A stretch of DNA of 64,000 nt from Streptosporangium lutulentum (lineage in GTDB: Bacteria > Actinomycetota > Actinomycetes > Streptosporangiales > Streptosporangiaceae), in NCBI RefSeq assembly GCF_030811455.1, contig NZ_JAUSQU010000001.1, positions 496,001 to 560,000 on the forward strand, given 5' to 3'. Shown one piece after another: positions 18,405 to 25,190 of this stretch. Within the stretch, counting starts at the first letter, position 1. Each line of letters opens with the position of its first letter. The position numbers were made by a program, and so were the translations under genes. The notes beneath the pieces were generated by a model. The model did no database searches and was not told the origin of the DNA. It saw only the letters and a list, made by a program, of their open reading frames with translations.

Positions 18405-18475
18405 ACCGTGACTGGCGCGTTGGGTGGATGGACCACCGGGGAGCGAATGGCGGAGGCCGGGCGCCTGGGTCTTCG
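18405..18475 (+). promoter_or_regulatory. ZTP (pfl) riboswitch upstream of glyA
   Basis: The leader contains CCGTGACTGGCG at 18406-18417, then GGGTGGATGGACCACCGGGG and AGCG, and after a linker the distal CCGGGCGCCTGGGT (18457-18470). These are the conserved elements of the pfl motif, which senses ZTP/ZMP and controls one-carbon and purine genes. It ends about 40 bases before the glyA ATG. The short dyad TGGG-TCTTCG-CCCA at 18466-18479 directly after it may be part of the expression platform. A TATCGT at 18395-18400 could be the -10 of this transcript. Confidence 0.88.
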
Positions 18476-18509
18476 CCCATTGTCAAGATGACAGGGGAGT
18501 GAACGCGGC

Positions 18510-19766
18510 ATGAGTTCTCTTAACAGCGTCGATCCGCAGATTGCCGAGCTCGTCAAGGCGGAGGAGCGGCGTCAGGCCGACACCGTCAAGCTGATCGCCT
18601 CGGAGAACTACGCCTCCAAGGCGGTTCTCGAGGCCACCGGCACCGTCCTCACGAACAAGTATTCCGAGGGCTATCCGGGCAAGCGGTACTACGAGGGCCA
18701 GCAGGTCATCGACCAGATCGAACTGCTCGCCATCGACAGGGCCAAGTCCCTGTTCGGGGTGAACCACGCGAACGTCCAGCCCTACTCGGGCTCGCCCGCG
18801 AACCTCGCCATCTACCTGGCCTTCCTGAAGCCGGGCGAGACCGTCATGGGCATGGGCCTGCCGTTCGGCGGCCACCTGACCCACGGCTGGTCGGTCTCGG
18901 CCACCGGCAAGTGGTTCAACCCGGTCCGCTACGGCGTGCGCCAGGACACCGGCCGCGTCGACATGGACGAGGTCCGCGAGATCGCCCTGCGCGAGCGCCC
19001 CAAGCTGATCTTCTGCGGCGGCACCGCGATCCCGCGCACGATCGACTTCCCGGCCTTCGCCGAGATCGCCCGTGAGGTCGGAGCCGTGCTCGCCGCCGAC
19101 ATCGCGCACATCGCCGGCCTGGTGGCCGGTGGCGCCCACCCGTCGCCGGTCGGCCACGCGGACGTGATCTCCACCACCACCCACAAGACCCTGCGCGGTC
19201 CCCGGGGCGCCATGCTCATGGCCACCTCCGACGAGCACGCCACCGCGCTGAACAAGGCCGTCTTCCCCGGCCTGCAGGGCGGCCCGCACAACCACACCAC
19301 CGCGGCCATCGCGGTGGCGCTGAAGGAAGCGGCGACCGACGAGTTCAAGGACTACGCCCGCCAGGTCGTCATGAACGCCCAGGCGCTGGCCGAGGAGCTC
19401 AAGGGCCGCGGCTTCGACCTGGTCTCCGGTGGCACCGACAACCACCTCATCCTGCTCGACCTGACCCCCAAGGGCATCGGCGGCAAGCCCGCCGCCCAGG
19501 CCCTGGACAAGGCCGGTCTGGAGACCAACTACAACAGCGTGCCGTTCGACACGCGCAAGCCGTTCGACCCCTCGGGCATCCGCGTCGGCACCGCCGGTGT
19601 GACCAGCCGGGGCATGGGCGTCGCCGAGATGCGCCAGATCGGCGCCTGGATCGACCAGGTCGTCAGCGCCCTGGCCAAGGGCGAGGACGAGGCCGATCAC
19701 GTCATCACCCGCGTTCGCGGCGAGGTCACGGAGCTGACCTCGCACTTCCCGGCCCCCGGCCTGTGA
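18510..19766 (+). CDS. glyA: Serine hydroxymethyltransferase
   Basis: A 418-residue PLP enzyme that interconverts serine and glycine while loading tetrahydrofolate with a one-carbon unit. The PLP lysine is Lys226 in STTTHKTLRGPRG; ADIAHIAGL (residues 196-204) holds the conserved Asp and His of the cofactor site, and SENYAS and the YSEGYPGKRYY loop are intact. Length is standard. GGGGAG at 18494-18499 sits ten bases before the ATG. The upstream ZTP riboswitch ties expression to folate/purine limitation, which fits its supply of glycine and one-carbon units to purine synthesis. Confidence 0.97.
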   Translation: MSSLNSVDPQIAELVKAEERRQADTVKLIASENYASKAVLEATGTVLTNKYSEGYPGKRYYEGQQVIDQIELLAIDRAKSLFGVNHANVQPYSGSPANLAIYLAFLKPGETVMGMGLPFGGHLTHGWSVSATGKWFNPVRYGVRQDTGRVDMDEVREIALRERPKLIFCGGTAIPRTIDFPAFAEIAREVGAVLAADIAHIAGLVAGGAHPSPVGHADVISTTTHKTLRGPRGAMLMATSDEHATALNKAVFPGLQGGPHNHTTAAIAVALKEAATDEFKDYARQVVMNAQALAEELKGRGFDLVSGGTDNHLILLDLTPKGIGGKPAAQALDKAGLETNYNSVPFDTRKPFDPSGIRVGTAGVTSRGMGVAEMRQIGAWIDQVVSALAKGEDEADHVITRVRGEVTELTSHFPAPGL

Positions 19767-19778
19767 TCTGATCCGTGA

Positions 19779-19810
19779 GGCCCCGGGACCGACGGGTTCC
19801 GGGGCTTCTC
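19779..19810 (+). terminator. Hairpin terminator after glyA
   Basis: GCCCCGG at 19780-19786 pairs with CCGGGGC at 19799-19805 and is followed by TTCTC. It begins 13 bp after the glyA stop. Confidence 0.75.
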
Positions 19811-20000
19811 GCTGCCCGCCCGTGAGCGGGGGAGATCCCCGGCGAAGCGGGCGGTGCCGCGCGCTTCGGCGCGTTCCGCCGGGCGTTCTGACACGGACGG
19901 GGCGAATATCGGTTTGCGTGTGGTGGGAGGGACTGCGCTACAGTTCTGGCGAAGACGCCGTTCGGCGGATGAGTGGTCACGAGTCGTGGAGGTGAGGACT

Positions 20001-20054
20001 ATGCGGGTTTTTCTGGTGAGCCTGCCGTCCGTCAATCTCCGGGTGCCCGCCTAG
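20001..20054 (+). CDS. 17-residue small ORF with a strong ribosome site upstream of rsgA
   Basis: GGAGGTGAGG at 19988-19997 is a near-perfect Shine-Dalgarno site, and an ATG follows at 20001 with eight bases between the GGAGG core and the start. The frame encodes 17 residues (MRVFLVSLPSVNLRVPA) ending with TAG at 20052-20054, 45 bp before the rsgA start. The peptide is hydrophobic to amphipathic and has no Cys. A possible promoter is TTGCGT/TACAGT at 19914-19919 and 19939-19944 with 19-bp spacing. It may be a translated leader of rsgA, a small membrane peptide, or a chance frame behind a good ribosome site. Confidence 0.5.
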   Translation: MRVFLVSLPSVNLRVPA

Positions 20055-20099
20055 CCGACATGCGACAGGGCGCCCGGCCTTTCAAAGGGTGTACCCACG

Positions 20100-21218
20100 T
20101 TGTCTTTGCCGACTGGCTTTGATTCTTCCGCTCTTCTCTCGCTCGGCTGGAACGACTCGCTCGCCGCCGAGTTCCCCACCGGGCTGATTCCCGCCCGGGT
20201 GACCCGCGTCGACCGCGGCTCCGCCGAGGTCCTGTCCGCCGACGGTCACTTCCCGGCCCACTACGGCGCCCACGTGCGGCGGGCGGCCGCCGCCGATCCC
20301 GTCGACCTGCCCTGCGTCGGGGACTGGGTCGCGCTCCGCAGGCTGCCCGAGGGCCGCTTCGAGGTGGAGGCGCTGCTGCCCCGCCGTACCGTGTTCGTGC
20401 GCGGAGGTGTCGGCAGGCTCTCCAGGGGCGGTCTGTCCGGCGACTCCCAGGGGCAGGTGCTCGCCGCCAACGTCGACGTCGTGTTCGTCGCCGAACCCGC
20501 CCTGCATTCCACCGACACCGCCGATCTGGGCCGGATCGAGCGGCTGCTCGCACTGGCCTGGGAGAGCGGTGGCCTGCCCGTGGTGCTGATCACCAAGTCC
20601 GATCTCATCGGCGAGGGGCTGGACTTCCTGATGCGGGAGGTCGCCACGGTGGCGCCGGGAGTGGACACGCACGCGATCTGCTCCCTCAGCGGCGAGGGGG
20701 TCGAGATCGTCCGCGGTTACCTGGAGGGCACGCGCACCGCGGTGGTGCTCGGGGCTTCGGGCGCGGGCAAGTCCACCCTCGTCAACGCCCTGGCGGGGGA
20801 GACGATGATGGAGGTCCAGCAGGTGAGGTCCGGCGACGGCCGGGGGCGTCACACCACCGTGCACCGCGAGCTCATCCCGCTCAAGGGCGGGGGCCTCATC
20901 GTCGACACGCCGGGTATCCGCCGCATCGGCCTGTACGACATGGGCGAGGGCGTGGACCTGGTCTTCTCCGACATCGAGGAGTTCGCCGCCCGATGCCGGT
21001 TCGCCGACTGCCGGCACGACAGCGAGCCGGGCTGCGCCGTCATCGCCGCGATCGAGGACGGGACGATCCCGGAACGGCGGCTGGAGAGCTGGAACAAACT
21101 CCAGAGAGAGGCCGCCTGGATGGCGTCAAGAAGTGACGCGCGGCTCCGAAAGGAGCTGCAGAACAAGTGGAAAATCATTCATAAGGAGATGCGGAAGCCG
21201 GGTCGCAACCGTCCCTGA
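20100..21218 (+). CDS. rsgA: Ribosome small subunit-dependent GTPase RsgA
   Basis: A 372-residue circularly permuted GTPase that checks late 30S subunit maturation. An N-terminal OB-fold (residues about 25-95) precedes the permuted motifs: TKSD at 165-168 (G4), GASGAGKST at 218-226 (G1), a T-rich switch with RHTTVHRE, and DTPG at 269-272 (G3). The C-terminal zinc knuckle CRFADCRHDSEPGC is intact. The start is taken as the TTG at 20100, eight bases after AAAGGGTG; no better in-frame ATG or GTG is nearby. A small ORF with a stronger ribosome site lies just upstream. Confidence 0.92.
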   Translation: MSLPTGFDSSALLSLGWNDSLAAEFPTGLIPARVTRVDRGSAEVLSADGHFPAHYGAHVRRAAAADPVDLPCVGDWVALRRLPEGRFEVEALLPRRTVFVRGGVGRLSRGGLSGDSQGQVLAANVDVVFVAEPALHSTDTADLGRIERLLALAWESGGLPVVLITKSDLIGEGLDFLMREVATVAPGVDTHAICSLSGEGVEIVRGYLEGTRTAVVLGASGAGKSTLVNALAGETMMEVQQVRSGDGRGRHTTVHRELIPLKGGGLIVDTPGIRRIGLYDMGEGVDLVFSDIEEFAARCRFADCRHDSEPGCAVIAAIEDGTIPERRLESWNKLQREAAWMASRSDARLRKELQNKWKIIHKEMRKPGRNRP

Positions 21219-21253
21219 TCTCTGAGACCGAATACGACGGGCCCCACACAACA

Positions 21254-21292
21254 ACGTGTGATCTCGCAAGGGGAATACGCGAGATCACACGT
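21254..21292. terminator. Bidirectional hairpin between rsgA and whiB
   Basis: A perfect 14-bp inverted repeat, ACGTGTGATCTCGC (21254-21267) and GCGAGATCACACGT (21279-21292), with an 11-base loop; outer CCCCAC and GTGGGG segments can extend it. It sits between two convergent genes, 36 bp after rsgA and 26 bp after whiB, as expected for a shared terminator. It is A/T-richer than most hairpins here. Confidence 0.8.
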
Positions 21293-21318
21293 GGGGGAAA
21301 GCCGGGTGGAGGTACTGC

Positions 21319-21633
21319 TCAGGCGACGGCACTGATGCCGGCGCTGGCGGCGCGGCGCATGCGACGGCGACGCTCGGAGGCGCGCTCGTCCTCGTTCAGA
21401 CCGCCCCAGGTGCCGTACTTCTCCGGGCGGGAAAGCGCGTAGTCGAGACACTCGGCGCGCACGGGGCACTGGGCGCAGATGGCCTTGGCCTTACGCTCGC
21501 GAATGTCACGCTCGGGCTGACGCTCGCCGTCGGGACCGAAGAAGAGCACGAGGTCCTCGCCCCGGCACGCGGCGTCATCCTGCCAGCCCCAGCTGGGCCG
21601 AGGCCGGGCGGTCTGCCGACGTACCTGAGACAT
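21319..21633 (-). CDS. WhiB-family iron-sulfur transcription regulator
   Basis: A 104-residue Wbl protein. The four [4Fe-4S] ligands are Cys23, Cys53, Cys56 and Cys62 in the pattern ACRGED...ICAQCPVRAEC, followed by the GTWGGLNEDER beta-turn that contacts sigma factor and a basic C-terminal helix (RRRRMRRA). Wbl proteins bind the primary sigma factor and respond to redox or NO in actinobacteria. It lacks the AT-hook that marks WhiB7. The upstream 104 bp is moderately AT-rich and probably carries its promoter. I cannot place it among the numbered paralogues with confidence. Confidence 0.93.
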   Translation of the reverse strand: MSQVRRQTARPRPSWGWQDDAACRGEDLVLFFGPDGERQPERDIRERKAKAICAQCPVRAECLDYALSRPEKYGTWGGLNEDERASERRRRMRRAASAGISAVA

Positions 21634-21737
21634 GAGAAAACCACCTTACAGTGAGAGGTATTTCGGGTTGATGCCGCATTGGACGTTTGTGGCGTCCCTG
21701 AGTCCAACGCCTGGATAGTCCGTGATGTTCCCTCAGG

Positions 21738-22676
21738 TCAAGTCAGTGCGGACGTGGCGTACTGCACAGGATTCACCCTGTCCAGCGTTACCAGCCGATA
21801 GGTAGTGATCGTGTCAGCACAGGCCCTACCACATGGCGTTGTTAGCGTCATGGGTTCGACCACTACCCGAAAACGAGCGTCACTACCGCGCACCAAAGCC
21901 TCGGTAATGTCGCCGTCCAACCTGGAGGACTCCACGGCCACTCCGCCGACCGAGAGTTCGCCCGTATGAACACGGACAAAATGCTCGGCGGCTTGCAATG
22001 GCTCAGGGGTGCCTGAGCGTCCCCGGAGACGGTCGAGGATAACCTCGCCGGACCGGTACGCATCGGCTGCCGCGATCGCGGCAGCCTGAGACATGCTGCC
22101 GTAGTAAAGCCCGTGTGGCAAGCACACGAGGTTGGCGGCGTATCGATCGCCGCCAACATGTGATGTTTCCCATACTGTGTCCGGCAATATTTCTACCAAG
22201 GACCGAGCGAGGGGTAGTCCAATGCGGGCGCAGCACGCGTTGCGCTTGGCATGCGTGCAGACCAGAAAAACCGGCTCACTCACAAGTATGCAGGACTCCG
22301 GGACCACTCCGGCCACCACGCTGTCAAGGTCAAGATCGTCCGGACCTGCGATGACGCCCTCGGCGATCCAGGGTTCGGCGCCCGTGGAGTTGGCGACCAT
22401 GACGTGAATGCCGGTGTTTGCGGTGTTTCGTCGCCCGGGTCGGCGGATCAGCTGGGGCCGGATGCCGAGGCTTGTGGCCCGTTCGACAAGGGTGCGTACG
22501 CCTTCGGGAAGGTGGCAGTCCTCAAGATAGGCCGCCCAGGGCCCGGAATGCTCGATGAGCAGCCAGAACCGGGCGCCGACGGTCGCACTGGCGAGAACCG
22601 GCAGATCACCGGTGTGGCTTCCCGGAAGGTGCGTGCAGCCCTTGACCGTCATACCCGAAACGCCCCCCGCGGCCAC
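21738..22676 (-). CDS. Sucrase/ferredoxin-like family protein, iron-regulated
   Basis: A 312-residue protein of the sucrase/ferredoxin-like (thioredoxin-like ferredoxin) family. Diagnostic segments are VFLVCTHAKRNACCARIGLPLA, which supplies the Cys cluster, WETSHVGGDRYAANLVCLPHGLYYG, and the N-terminal GARFWLLIEHSGPW. The fold can hold a [2Fe-2S] cluster; some members lie in siderophore operons. The GTG at 22676 has GGAG at good spacing; an ATG at 22652 lies further in. An IdeR/DtxR box lies 21 bp upstream of the GTG, so the gene should be induced by iron starvation. No siderophore genes adjoin it, and its substrate is unknown. Confidence 0.85.
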   Translation of the reverse strand: MAAGGVSGMTVKGCTHLPGSHTGDLPVLASATVGARFWLLIEHSGPWAAYLEDCHLPEGVRTLVERATSLGIRPQLIRRPGRRNTANTGIHVMVANSTGAEPWIAEGVIAGPDDLDLDSVVAGVVPESCILVSEPVFLVCTHAKRNACCARIGLPLARSLVEILPDTVWETSHVGGDRYAANLVCLPHGLYYGSMSQAAAIAAADAYRSGEVILDRLRGRSGTPEPLQAAEHFVRVHTGELSVGGVAVESSRLDGDITEALVRGSDARFRVVVEPMTLTTPCGRACADTITTYRLVTLDRVNPVQYATSALT

Positions 22677-22697
22677 GCTCTTTCTCCTTGCCTCGAC

Positions 22698-22716
22698 TTA
22701 GGTAAGACTAACCTAA
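22698..22716. promoter_or_regulatory. IdeR/DtxR iron box
   Basis: TTAGGTAAGACTAACCTAA is a 19-bp dyad that closely matches the actinobacterial IdeR/DtxR consensus, with perfect outer arms TTAGGT/ACCTAA. It is in the promoter position of the sucrase/ferredoxin-like gene, where iron-bound repressor would block transcription. Confidence 0.88.
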
Positions 22717-22789
22717 TAGGCAGAAGGGCATGTCGAGGGGGCGACAAAGCGCCGGGCGGATAAATCCCTACGCCTCAGACGGCGTCGCG

Positions 22790-22995
22790 TCAATGGGTTC
22801 GCTCCCATGGATCCGCATCGAATTCGGGTTCGCTCCGCGATGGGGCCGTGCCGCGTTCGCCGGCCGGTCGCACCGCCTGTGGATTCGCTGTCAATAGGTC
22901 CGTGCCGCTTGCGGATTCGCCCTCACGCGGGTTCGCGCGTCTTACGGATTCGCGGCCACGCGGGTTCGCGGAAGCTGTGAGTTCGCTGTCAATGA
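22790..22995. repeat. Degenerate direct repeats with a GTTCGC/GATTCGC core
   Basis: TTCGC recurs at 22798, 22829, 22856, 22884, 22916, 22932, 22949, 22964 and 22982, usually as GGGTTCGC or GGATTCGC, with spacings of 15-18 bp or about twice that. The array fills the 333-bp gap between the iron box and glpD and encodes no convincing protein; the minus-strand frame through it is an ANPR-type repeat translation. Confidence 0.55.
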
Positions 22996-23009
22996 GATCG
23001 TGGGTCCCG

Positions 23010-24572
23010 TCAGTAGGCCAGGGCCGCCCGCGCCGCGGGGAGGGCCGCCTCACGGTCCTCGGGAACCAGGCCGATCCGGGTGCGCCGGTCGAGAAGGTCG
23101 GCGGCGTCCAGCGCCCCCTCGTGCCTGACGCCCCAGACGAGCTCGGCCCCGGTGACCCCCGTCGGCCCCGGCTCGGCCAGCCCGGGGTCTCGCTCCATCA
23201 GCGCCAGCACGGCCCCGGCCTCGCTCCCGTAGCGCTCCAGCAGCCGCTCCGGCACGCCTGGCGCGCCGCCTGCGGCGAAGCTCTCGCGGAGGCCCTCGCG
23301 GGGATCCCCGTGAGACCCCTGGGGAGACCCCTGGGGAACGGCCCCGACCAGGGGCAGCCGCGCCGTACGGCACGGGCCCGCGTCGAGGCGTCCGAGCGAC
23401 ACCACCCGGTCCACCGCGTCCTCGGCCATCCGCCGGTAGGTGGTCAGCTTGCCGCCCACGATCGTCACGACCCCGTCGGGGGAGGTCAGCAGGGCGTGCT
23501 TCCTCGACAGGTCGGCGGTGCGTCCCTCGGCGTCCGGCAGCGGCCGGAGCCCGGCGTAGGCCCCGGCCACCTGTGCCCGCCCGATCGGCACCTCCAGCAC
23601 GGAGTTGATCACATCGAGCAGGAACGTCACGTCCTCCTCGGGCACCTGCGGAACGTCCGGCACGGGACCGTCCACCGGCTCGTCGGTGAGGCCGGCGTAG
23701 ACGCGGCCGTCGGGCTGGGGGAGCACCAGCGCGAACCTGTTGCTCTCGCCGGGGAGCGGCACGTGCAGCCCGGCCGTGAGGCCCGGCAGGGTCTCGGGGC
23801 GGAACACCAGGTGGGTGCCGCGTGAGGGCCGCATCCGGATCTCCGGCCTCAGCTGGGCGGCCCAGACCCCGGTGGCGTTGACCACCGTCCTGGCCCGGAC
23901 CGCGAAGGCGTCCCCGGTGAGCTCGTCGCGGACCTGTGCCCCGTCCCCCGTCAGCTCCAGCGCCCGGCAGCGGGTCAGGATCCTGGCCCCTCGCGAGGCG
24001 GCCGTCCTGGCCAGGGCGACCACCAGCCGGGCGTCGTCGACCAGGCGCCCGTCCCAGGACAGCAGGCCGCCGCGCAGCCCGCGCGGACTCAGCGGCGCGG
24101 CGAGGGCCAGCGCCCGTCCGGCGGAGATCCGCGACGGGCCGGGCAGGAGGTGGCGGGGGGTGCGCGCCGCCATCCGCAGCCCGTCGCCGAGCCGGTATCC
24201 GGTCATCACGACCGCCGCCTGGCCGCGGGAGACCGCGGGAACCAGCGGCAACAGGTACGGCTGGGCGGCGACCAGGTGCGGCGCGGTGTGGCGGAGCAGG
24301 ACGCCGCGCTCCACCGTGCTCTCGTAGGCCACCCCTACCTGGCCCCCGGCCAGGTAGCGGAGCCCGCCGTGGATCATCTTGGAGCTCCACCTGGAGGTGC
24401 CGAACGCCAGGTCGTGGGCGTCGATCGCCGCGACGGACAGACCCCGGGAGGCGGCGTCGAGCGCCGCGCCGGCACCGGTGGCGCCCAGCCCGACCACCAG
24501 CACGTCCACCACGAGGTCGCGGAGCCCGGCGAGCTCGCGCGAGCGGCGCGCGGCGTTGAGGGAGGAGCTCAT
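23010..24572 (-). CDS. glpD: FAD-dependent glycerol-3-phosphate dehydrogenase
   Basis: A 520-residue flavoprotein that oxidises glycerol-3-phosphate to dihydroxyacetone phosphate at the membrane. The N-terminal FAD motif VDVLVVGLGATGAGAALDAASRGLSVAAID and the substrate segment FGTSRWSSKMIHGGLRYLAGG are clear, as is GGKLTTYRRMAEDAVD near residue 400, followed by the C-terminal GlpD cap. The ATG at 24572 overlaps the tetR stop by four bases, so the two are coupled. With TetR and the divergent AGPS-like flavoprotein this matches the layout of M. tuberculosis Rv2249c-Rv2250c-Rv2251. The C-terminal region (about 420-450) has a Gly/Ser/Pro-rich insert. Confidence 0.92.
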   Translation of the reverse strand: MSSSLNAARRSRELAGLRDLVVDVLVVGLGATGAGAALDAASRGLSVAAIDAHDLAFGTSRWSSKMIHGGLRYLAGGQVGVAYESTVERGVLLRHTAPHLVAAQPYLLPLVPAVSRGQAAVVMTGYRLGDGLRMAARTPRHLLPGPSRISAGRALALAAPLSPRGLRGGLLSWDGRLVDDARLVVALARTAASRGARILTRCRALELTGDGAQVRDELTGDAFAVRARTVVNATGVWAAQLRPEIRMRPSRGTHLVFRPETLPGLTAGLHVPLPGESNRFALVLPQPDGRVYAGLTDEPVDGPVPDVPQVPEEDVTFLLDVINSVLEVPIGRAQVAGAYAGLRPLPDAEGRTADLSRKHALLTSPDGVVTIVGGKLTTYRRMAEDAVDRVVSLGRLDAGPCRTARLPLVGAVPQGSPQGSHGDPREGLRESFAAGGAPGVPERLLERYGSEAGAVLALMERDPGLAEPGPTGVTGAELVWGVRHEGALDAADLLDRRTRIGLVPEDREAALPAARAALAY

Positions 24573-25174
24573 GGCCTCAGATACCTCTCCAGGATCGTGG
24601 CGAGTTCGGCGTCCAGATCGTCCGGGGTGAGGGGGTCCGGGGGTCGCCGCGCGGGATCGTCCCGGGTGAGGGGGGCCAGCATGGTCGGGCCGGAGATCAG
24701 GAACGACTGGGCGGTCAGCAGCACGGACCTGGCCAGGGCCGCGGGGTCGCCCGGCCGTACGGTGCCGGACCGCTGCCCGCGCGCGATCGCCGCCTCGATC
24801 ATGGAGAGCATGGCCTCCTGGCTGGATCCCCGGCGCTCCGTCAGGTACGGCAGGAGCAACTCGGGGTCCACTTCGACGATCTTGCGCCAGAGCGGATGGT
24901 CGCGCAGCGTCCGCACCACCGAGACCGCCGCACCGACCGGTTCCTCGGTGGCGAACCCGCCCGCGACGCGCACCCACTCGCGGGTCATCAGGTCGGCGAC
25001 GAGGCTGCGCACGTCGGGCCAGGAACGGTAGATCGTCATCCGGGACAGCCCGGCCCGGCGCGCCACGTCGGTGAGAGTGGTGCGCCTCACCCCGACCGCC
25101 AGGATCATCTCGCGAGCGGCGTCGAGGATGGAGTCCTCGCTACGTGCAGTCGTATTGTGACGAATAGACGCCAT
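24569..25174 (-). CDS. TetR-family transcription regulator of the glpD/AGPS-like pair
   Basis: A 201-residue TetR/AcrR regulator. The N-terminal helix-turn-helix (residues about 12-58) reads SILDAAREMILAVGVRRTTLTDVARRAGLSRMTIYRSWPD; the rest is an all-helical ligand-binding domain. Its start is only 16 bp from the divergent flavoprotein start, and a dyad sits across this gap, so it very probably represses both directions. Its stop overlaps glpD. The ligand is unknown; a glycerol ether or lipid-derived molecule would fit the neighbours. Confidence 0.9.
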   Translation of the reverse strand: MASIRHNTTARSEDSILDAAREMILAVGVRRTTLTDVARRAGLSRMTIYRSWPDVRSLVADLMTREWVRVAGGFATEEPVGAAVSVVRTLRDHPLWRKIVEVDPELLLPYLTERRGSSQEAMLSMIEAAIARGQRSGTVRPGDPAALARSVLLTAQSFLISGPTMLAPLTRDDPARRPPDPLTPDDLDAELATILERYLRP

Positions 25175-25182
25175 ATGTCACA
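25156..25182. promoter_or_regulatory. Probable TetR operator between divergent genes
   Basis: TGTGAC at 25156-25161 and GTCACA at 25177-25182 form an inverted repeat across the tetR start codon and the 16-bp intergenic space. Binding here would cover both start regions. The spacing (15 bp) is longer than for many TetR sites, so the actual operator may be only part of it. Confidence 0.45.
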
Positions 25183-25190
25183 GTGTAGAG

